Of a DNA stretch of 64,000 nucleotides, positions 59,525 through 64,000 are shown piece by piece (within the stretch, counting starts at the first letter, position 1; each line of letters begins with the position of its first letter). The notes below the pieces were generated by a model. It was not told where the DNA came from, made no database searches, and was given only the letters and a program-made list of their open reading frames with translations. The DNA is taken from the NCBI GenBank assembly GCA_035578905.1, contig JAQJVL010000004.1, positions 2,644,082 to 2,708,081 of the forward strand. Direction: 5' to 3'. The translations under genes and the position numbers were made by a program. The stretch is from Stictocephala bisonia. Lineage: Eukaryota > Arthropoda > Insecta > Hemiptera > Membracidae.

Positions 59525-61226
59525 TAAAAAATAAGACAAAACCAAAAGAAATGATGACTAAAGTAATAGATGTGAGTGGGGAAATTAAATGGAAGGAGCA
59601 GGAGGTGTTGGAAACACGGAAAGATTATTTTAAGGAATTGTTAGAAGGAACGGAGGTGGAAGAAGATGGAATGGGAGAGGAGATGATTAATACGGAAGAC
59701 GATGAAAACTTAAGTATAGGAGAATTGGAAAAAGCGGTAAAGGAGAGGAAGGATGGAAAGTCACCAGGAGAGGATGAAGTGACGGTGGAGATGATTAAAG
59801 CGGCAGGACCGATGGGAATGCAATGGTTATACAGAGTGATGAGGGGGATATGGAAAAGTAAGAGGATACCAAAAGACTGGGAAATGGGCATAATTGTACC
59901 AATTAATAAAAAAGGGAACAAACAGAAGTGTGAGAATTATAGGGGGATAACCCTTTTGTGTCAGAGTATGAAGATCTACGAAAGGTTACTGCTTCAAAAA
60001 ATAAAACCAGTACTGGAAGAAACAGGAAGAGAGGAGCAGTGTGGATTTAGAAGAGGTAGGTCAACAGTAGATGCGATTTTTGTGATAAGGCAAGTGCTGG
60101 AAAAGAGATGGGAGTATGGAAAGGATACAGTGATAGCGTTCATAGATTTACAAAAAGCATATGACAAAGTGAAGAGAGAAATGATTTGGGAGAATCTGAG
60201 AAGAAGAGGGATAAAGGAGGGGATAATTGAAAGGATTAGGAATCTTTATGAAATATGTAAAAGTAAAGTAAGGATAGAAGAAAAATTCACACAATCCTTT
60301 AAAACAGAGAGAGGTGTAAGACAGGGTAGTGTACTATCACCTTTTCTTTTCAATGTGATCATGGATGAAATCATTGCAGGGGTTCAGATGGACAGAAGAG
60401 CTGAGGACTTGAAGGTGGTTGCATATGCAGATGATGTAATGATATGGGAAGAAAGAGAAGAAGAGTTGGAACGAGAGTTGGCGAAATGGGCAGAAGTGGC
60501 AAAGAAGTATGGACTGAAGTTGAATGTACAAAAATGTAAGGTAATGAAGGTGGGAAGAATGGATGGAAGAAATGAAGATATATCAATTCAAGGGAATGTC
60601 CTGGAAAGAGTAGAAGATTTCTGTTATTTGGGTAGTACAATAACAAGCAAGGGTACGATGACAAAGGAAATAGGAAAAAGAATTTGGAAAAGTGGACAGT
60701 TTTTCAATCTAGTGAAAAAGATACTATGGAATTGGAATATTGGGAAGGAGGCAAAATTGTTAATGTATAAAATGTATTACCAGCCAATCTTATTATATGG
60801 AGCGGAGACATGGACATGGAATAAAAGTGACATCAGCAGATTACAAGCAGCGGAGATGAGATTCCTGAGGGGAATAGAGAAGGTTAGTAGAAGAGACAGA
60901 ATAAGAAATGAAGTAATCAGAGAGAGGCTGGGAGTAATAACATTACAGGAAACGATGGAAAGAAGGAGGATACAGTGGATGGGTCATGTGAAGAGGATGG
61001 AAGATAACAGAATGCCAAAGATAGCCTTGGAGAAACAAGAGGGAGGAAGGAGACCGAGGGGAAGGCCGAGAGGAAGATGGATAGACCAGGTGTGGAGGGA
61101 TGTGGAGAGAAGGGGACTTCGGAGGGTACAGGTGGAGGAGGAGAAGACGTGGAGAGACAGACAGAAGTGGAAGAGGCTGTGTCAGACGACCTGCGAAAGC
61201 GGAAACGTTGACTGATGATGATGATG
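59525..61226 (+). mobile_element. RTE-like LINE, 5'-truncated, 13-bp TSD
   Basis: The 13-bp direct repeat ATTAGTTGAAAGA occurs at 59512-59524 and 61227-61239. The element ends in a (TGA)n-type tail (61213-61226), as RTE-clade LINEs do. It is truncated upstream of the RT, so the endonuclease is missing. It sits inside the TTAA-flanked MITE. Confidence 0.9.
59551..61215 (+). CDS. Reverse transcriptase of RTE-like LINE, uninterrupted
   Basis: A 554-codon ORF with no internal lesion. Blocks: DGKSPGEDEVTVEMIKAAG, IIVPINKKGNKQKCENYRGI, EQCGFRRGRSTVDAIFVIRQ, VIAFIDLQKAYDKVKREMIW, GVRQGSVLSPFLFNVIMDEI, catalytic VVAYADDVMIWEE, FCYLGSTITSKG, ILLYGAETWTW. It ends with the C-terminal RRRIQWMGHVKRMEDNRMPK and GRPRGRWIDQVWRD regions typical of this group. 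The frame stays open upstream of ATG 59551 to the insertion junction, so this ATG is internal to the original protein and not its true start. The endonuclease is absent, so this copy is not autonomous. Codon use is purine-rich on the plus strand. Confidence 0.9.
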   Translation: MMTKVIDVSGEIKWKEQEVLETRKDYFKELLEGTEVEEDGMGEEMINTEDDENLSIGELEKAVKERKDGKSPGEDEVTVEMIKAAGPMGMQWLYRVMRGIWKSKRIPKDWEMGIIVPINKKGNKQKCENYRGITLLCQSMKIYERLLLQKIKPVLEETGREEQCGFRRGRSTVDAIFVIRQVLEKRWEYGKDTVIAFIDLQKAYDKVKREMIWENLRRRGIKEGIIERIRNLYEICKSKVRIEEKFTQSFKTERGVRQGSVLSPFLFNVIMDEIIAGVQMDRRAEDLKVVAYADDVMIWEEREEELERELAKWAEVAKKYGLKLNVQKCKVMKVGRMDGRNEDISIQGNVLERVEDFCYLGSTITSKGTMTKEIGKRIWKSGQFFNLVKKILWNWNIGKEAKLLMYKMYYQPILLYGAETWTWNKSDISRLQAAEMRFLRGIEKVSRRDRIRNEVIRERLGVITLQETMERRRIQWMGHVKRMEDNRMPKIALEKQEGGRRPRGRPRGRWIDQVWRDVERRGLRRVQVEEEKTWRDRQKWKRLCQTTCESGNVD

Positions 61227-61719
61227 ATTAGTTGAAAGAAAAATTTAATTCAAATTGTTTGCAAATGGCATAACTCAATACCATCATGAGGACACGCACC
61301 GTTAGCAAACTGCCGTACTTTGAAAAATCTCAAACATAATGCGGTAGAACGCCCTGTTAGCAAACTGCCACTTTTATTGGGAAAAGGTTTGCGGGTAAAA
61401 AAAACTATAATTCAATATTTCACAAGTAAAAAACATTTATTTTACATAAGTACAAAAGTAATACGAAATATTTTATCATTAGAACGTGAAAGCACGCGCG
61501 TTAGCAAATTGCTCACGATTCACTGCACGACACACAAACACTTTGAATTACTCACTCCAATGGTCCGTGACCAACTGGCGAACGTCAAGGGCGTGTCGAG
61601 GGAGGGGCAAGGAGGGATGAGCTGGCCACATACCCCAACTCGCTCAGTAGCCCCAAAGATCTGCCTGCATTTCTATTGGTGCGGCAATTTGCTAACGGGT
61701 GCGTGTGCTCGCGTGTTAA

Positions 61720-62001
61720 TACAGTATTGTTTATGAAAAACTAATTTTAAAAATCCTTTCCATTGCTGCTACAGATTCCCTTAAAAGATCAGTTGACAGG
61801 ACAACCCTGTAATAGATAATTGTCCAGTAATACAGAACTGTTATTAGTTATGTGTATGTTTTTCAAAGTAGTTGTTTTATTCACTCATATAATATTGGAT
61901 AACCAACCTACTTTGTTTATTGTTATTTGTTGTGAGCCGGCACATGTCTTATGCATGTCGGTAGTATATTACAATGTATATAGCTGTTGCTTGTGTTTGT
62001 A
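61720..62001. other. No recognisable feature
   Basis: AT-rich. A short minus-strand frame near 61815-61753 (STDLLRESVAAMERI) was weighed as the missing first pallidin exon but not accepted. Confidence 0.3.
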
Positions 62002-62159
62002 AATGCAATATTAGTTTGTCTACTATTTATTAATGGTAGACAAACTAATATTGCATTAGTTTTTATTAATGCAAAAATTATTAATTTCAGGTATTAATAA
62101 ATACCTGAATTCGCCTTTCAGGCAGTATTAAAAAATAAAAGTTATTACTTTTATTTTTT
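62002..62159. repeat. Cluster of adjacent perfect hairpins
   Basis: Five inverted repeats follow each other: a 21-bp stem at 62002-62022 / 62037-62057, TGCATTA/TAATGCA overlapping its end, CAGGTATT/AATACCTG at 62088-62107, CCTGAA/TTCAGG at 62104-62122, and AAAAAATAAAAG/CTTTTATTTTTT at about 62130-62159. Confidence 0.85.
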
Positions 62160-62199
62160 GCAAACTGCGTGAATGGTGAGCGTGTGAATGTGTTAACAT

Positions 62200-64000
62200 T
62201 AGTTTTGGTGCTGCATGTCGTTGTATCCCTGTCTGGCCTTATCACACCTGACAGCTGTGCAGGATTCTGACCCTTCTGCCCGTGACCGGCGTCCTGATGA
62301 GGCCTCTCTCCCCCAAACTCTTAGTCAAACTTCATCTCCTTTCTGTACCTTTCTTAAATGAGCCTATGTCAATGCTGTCACTCTTCTGTCACATTGATGA
62401 ATTTAACACTATATTTGATGCTCCTCAATTCGATATCATTTTAGTTTCTGAAACCTGGCATAAGCCCCACATTAGTGATAAGAGCATTGAACTACATGGA
62501 AATAATATCAATAGGAATGATCATACTTCCAGAGGTGGAGGGAGAGTCACTATTTATGTTAAATCCCATCTTCCTGTATCAGTTATTTATTCTTCCAATA
62601 ACTCCAGACTGGTATGTCCTGAATATATGCTTATTGATATTAGTTTTAATGTAACACATTTTTTAGTAGCTGTCTGCTACAGGGCACCAACTGTGGGGCT
62701 TCTTGTGGAATTCGAAGAATGTCTTATCAATAATATGGCTGCTTATCGGCATGTCATTGTCATGGAGGACTTTAACTGCTATTTACTAGGACTTGATAAC
62801 TATGGCAAAATCCACTTCACTAACTTATTTCACTCATGTAACCTTGCCATACTGCCTCTGACTGCTACTCACCATACTGCTACTACAAACACATGGCTGT
62901 ATGTAATGTCTGTCGCCGACCTTGACCACGTTGCGCATCACAGACAACACTCTGCTCCTGGTCTTTCCAAGCATGATCTGATATTCTGTGTGTACATGAT
63001 GTCTACTTCCAAGTATAATCCTAGGTCTATCACATTTAGAAATTTAAAGATTTAAATCAGGATGCTCTTCTTAACCATGCTCGTACTTTGAATTGGAATG
63101 AAATTCTTTCTCTTTGTGATTATCATGCCCCATTAGTGACAAAGCGAGTCACCAAAAAGCCTGCACCTTGGATTACAGGTTTTGTTGGTCAACTGCAAAG
63201 GCAAAGATTCTGCATTTTGTAAAGTGAGGTGGACAAAATCTCCTAATGACTGTGTTCAATACAAATATTTAAGAAATAGAACGAAGCAAGAACTGTGCAA
63301 TTCTAAAATTAGATTTTATTACAGACATTTCTCAGTTCAACAATCAACTAAATCTTTAAGGTCACGGCTTAAGGAGCTTGGAATCATAAAAACAAGAAAT
63401 GACAAGCCAATTAATATGGATTTGAACCTTATCAACAACTATTTTGTTGATATCCCTATTGAAATATCTGGCGCTCAGGATTACGTCTGAGAGTTGCATA
63501 ATAATTCTTTGGTTCCTGTTCAGCGTCAGTTTTCATTTACATATGTGACTGAGGCTGACATACTTGGTGTGATATTGAGGATATCCAGTAGTGCAAGTGA
63601 GGATGATAAAATTCCTCTGAACATTATAAAATACATTCTTTCCTTTGTAACTCCTGTGATTACAGCCATTTTTAACAAATCACTTACATCCTCTAAATCT
63701 CCGGGTGGAATCTGCCATCGTGTGACCCCTTCCGAAAGTATCGTCTCCTAAGAACCCCTTTGACTTTAGACTCATCAGCATTTTATCTGCCCTATCCAAA
63801 TGTCTTGAGAGAGTAGTTTATCAACAGATTTCTTCTTTTCTTGAGTCTAATAGATTGCTATCTAACTTGCAGTCTGGATTTCGTTCTAATCATAGTACTA
63901 CCAGTGCCCTTTTAAAAATTAATGATGATATTCGTTATGCAATGGATAGAAAACAAGTTACAATTTTAACCCTTTTTGATTTTTCTAAGGCGTTTGATTG
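62200..64000 (+). mobile_element. LINE F: degraded non-LTR retrotransposon, continues beyond window
   Basis: Endonuclease followed by the start of an RT on the plus strand, running off the right edge. The 5' limit is unclear. Stops and frameshifts are spread through it. The lineage is jockey/CR1-group, distinct from A, B, D and E by its motifs. Confidence 0.8.
62282..64000 (+). pseudogene. LINE F endonuclease and RT N-terminal part
   Basis: Endonuclease blocks: FDIILVSETWHKPHISDKSI, NRNDHTSRGGGRVTIYVKSH, FLVAVCYRAP, VIVMEDFNCYLLG (Glu replaces the Gly of GDFN) and LSKHDLIF (Lys replaces the Asp of SDHD, a catalytic-site change). At 63050 the frame shifts: FKDLNQDALLNHARTLNWNE, then VTKRVTKKPAPWIT. 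A TGA at 63488-63490 and a further shift near 63750 precede SNLQSGFRSNHSTTSALLKI and LFDFSKAFD at the window edge. Confidence 0.8.

Larger units (their letters stand above)
59333..61715. mobile_element. TTAA-flanked piggyBac-like MITE carrying an RTE insertion
   Basis: Both ends are exact inverted copies of CACGCGAGCACACGCACC, each bordered by TTAA (59329-59332, 61716-61719), the piggyBac target. The word GTTAGCAAA(C/T)TGC recurs inside near 61306, 61358, 61500 and (inverted) 61683-61696, and a diverged copy lies near 59380. Without the RTE the element is about 670 bp. No transposase. Confidence 0.75.

Noticed and set aside
60337..60664. Antisense ORFs over the RTE reverse transcriptase
   Set aside because: Shadows of the purine-rich coding strand of the RT.
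61753..61815. STDLLRESVAAMERI frame as the missing N-terminal pallidin exon
   Set aside because: No convincing donor (only AAATTA|GTTTTT), no start codon in context, and no recognisable similarity to the pallidin N-terminus.

Overview
The window looks like nuclear DNA from an arthropod, most likely an insect. It is strongly AT-rich and intron-rich, has very little host coding sequence, and carries a typical insect set of transposable elements: several non-LTR retrotransposon (LINE) lineages, mariner/Tc1, hAT, piggyBac-like TTAA elements, a short Helitron and a pogo/Tigger-like element. No prokaryotic gene organisation, rRNA, tRNA or CRISPR array is visible. The species cannot be fixed from sequence alone.

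Host genes. The one I can name is a minus-strand gene for pallidin (BLOC1S6, BLOC-1 subunit 6). It is built from four short, phase-compatible exons at 59186-59100, 55853-55769, 40687-40601 and 38568-38440. None stands out as a long ORF. The introns (about 2, 15.1 and 3.2 kb) hold most of the transposons in the right half of the window. A second probable host exon, on the plus strand at 4171-4321, has a good splice acceptor and ends in -YSFV, a PDZ-ligand-like C-terminus. A third weak candidate lies on the minus strand at 22694-22586.

Layout. 1-5 kb: AT-rich sequence, a LINE 3' stub, a degenerate minisatellite, a fold-back repeat and the terminal exon. 5.6-6.3 kb: decayed mariner transposase. 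6.3-15.6 kb: AT-rich sequence with almost nothing recognisable. 15.7-17.3 kb: 5'-truncated LINE (element E). 19-20.4 kb: two non-autonomous DNA elements. 22.9-32.4 kb: a three-level nest. LINE A (plus) is interrupted by LINE B (minus, 25012-30522, TSD TCACT), which is interrupted by DNA transposon C (26924-29381, TA duplication, TIRs of about 525 bp). Removing each insert with one target-site copy restores the host element's reading frame. 35.8-37.2 kb: Helitron and pogo-like MITE. 38.4-59.2 kb: pallidin, with LINE D (44.3-48.6 kb) and a nearly intact hAT transposon (49.7-55.4 kb) in its largest intron. 59.3-61.7 kb: a TTAA-flanked MITE carrying an RTE-like LINE with a 13-bp TSD. 62.2-64 kb: LINE F, running off the window.

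No previously undescribed functional system is demonstrated. The observations most worth checking are the split pallidin gene, the nested stack with exact junctions, the long-TIR transposon, the hAT protein with a one-base frameshift before a charged coiled-coil tail, a G-quadruplex minisatellite, a hammerhead-like motif typical of Penelope-like elements, and a cluster of perfect hairpins.
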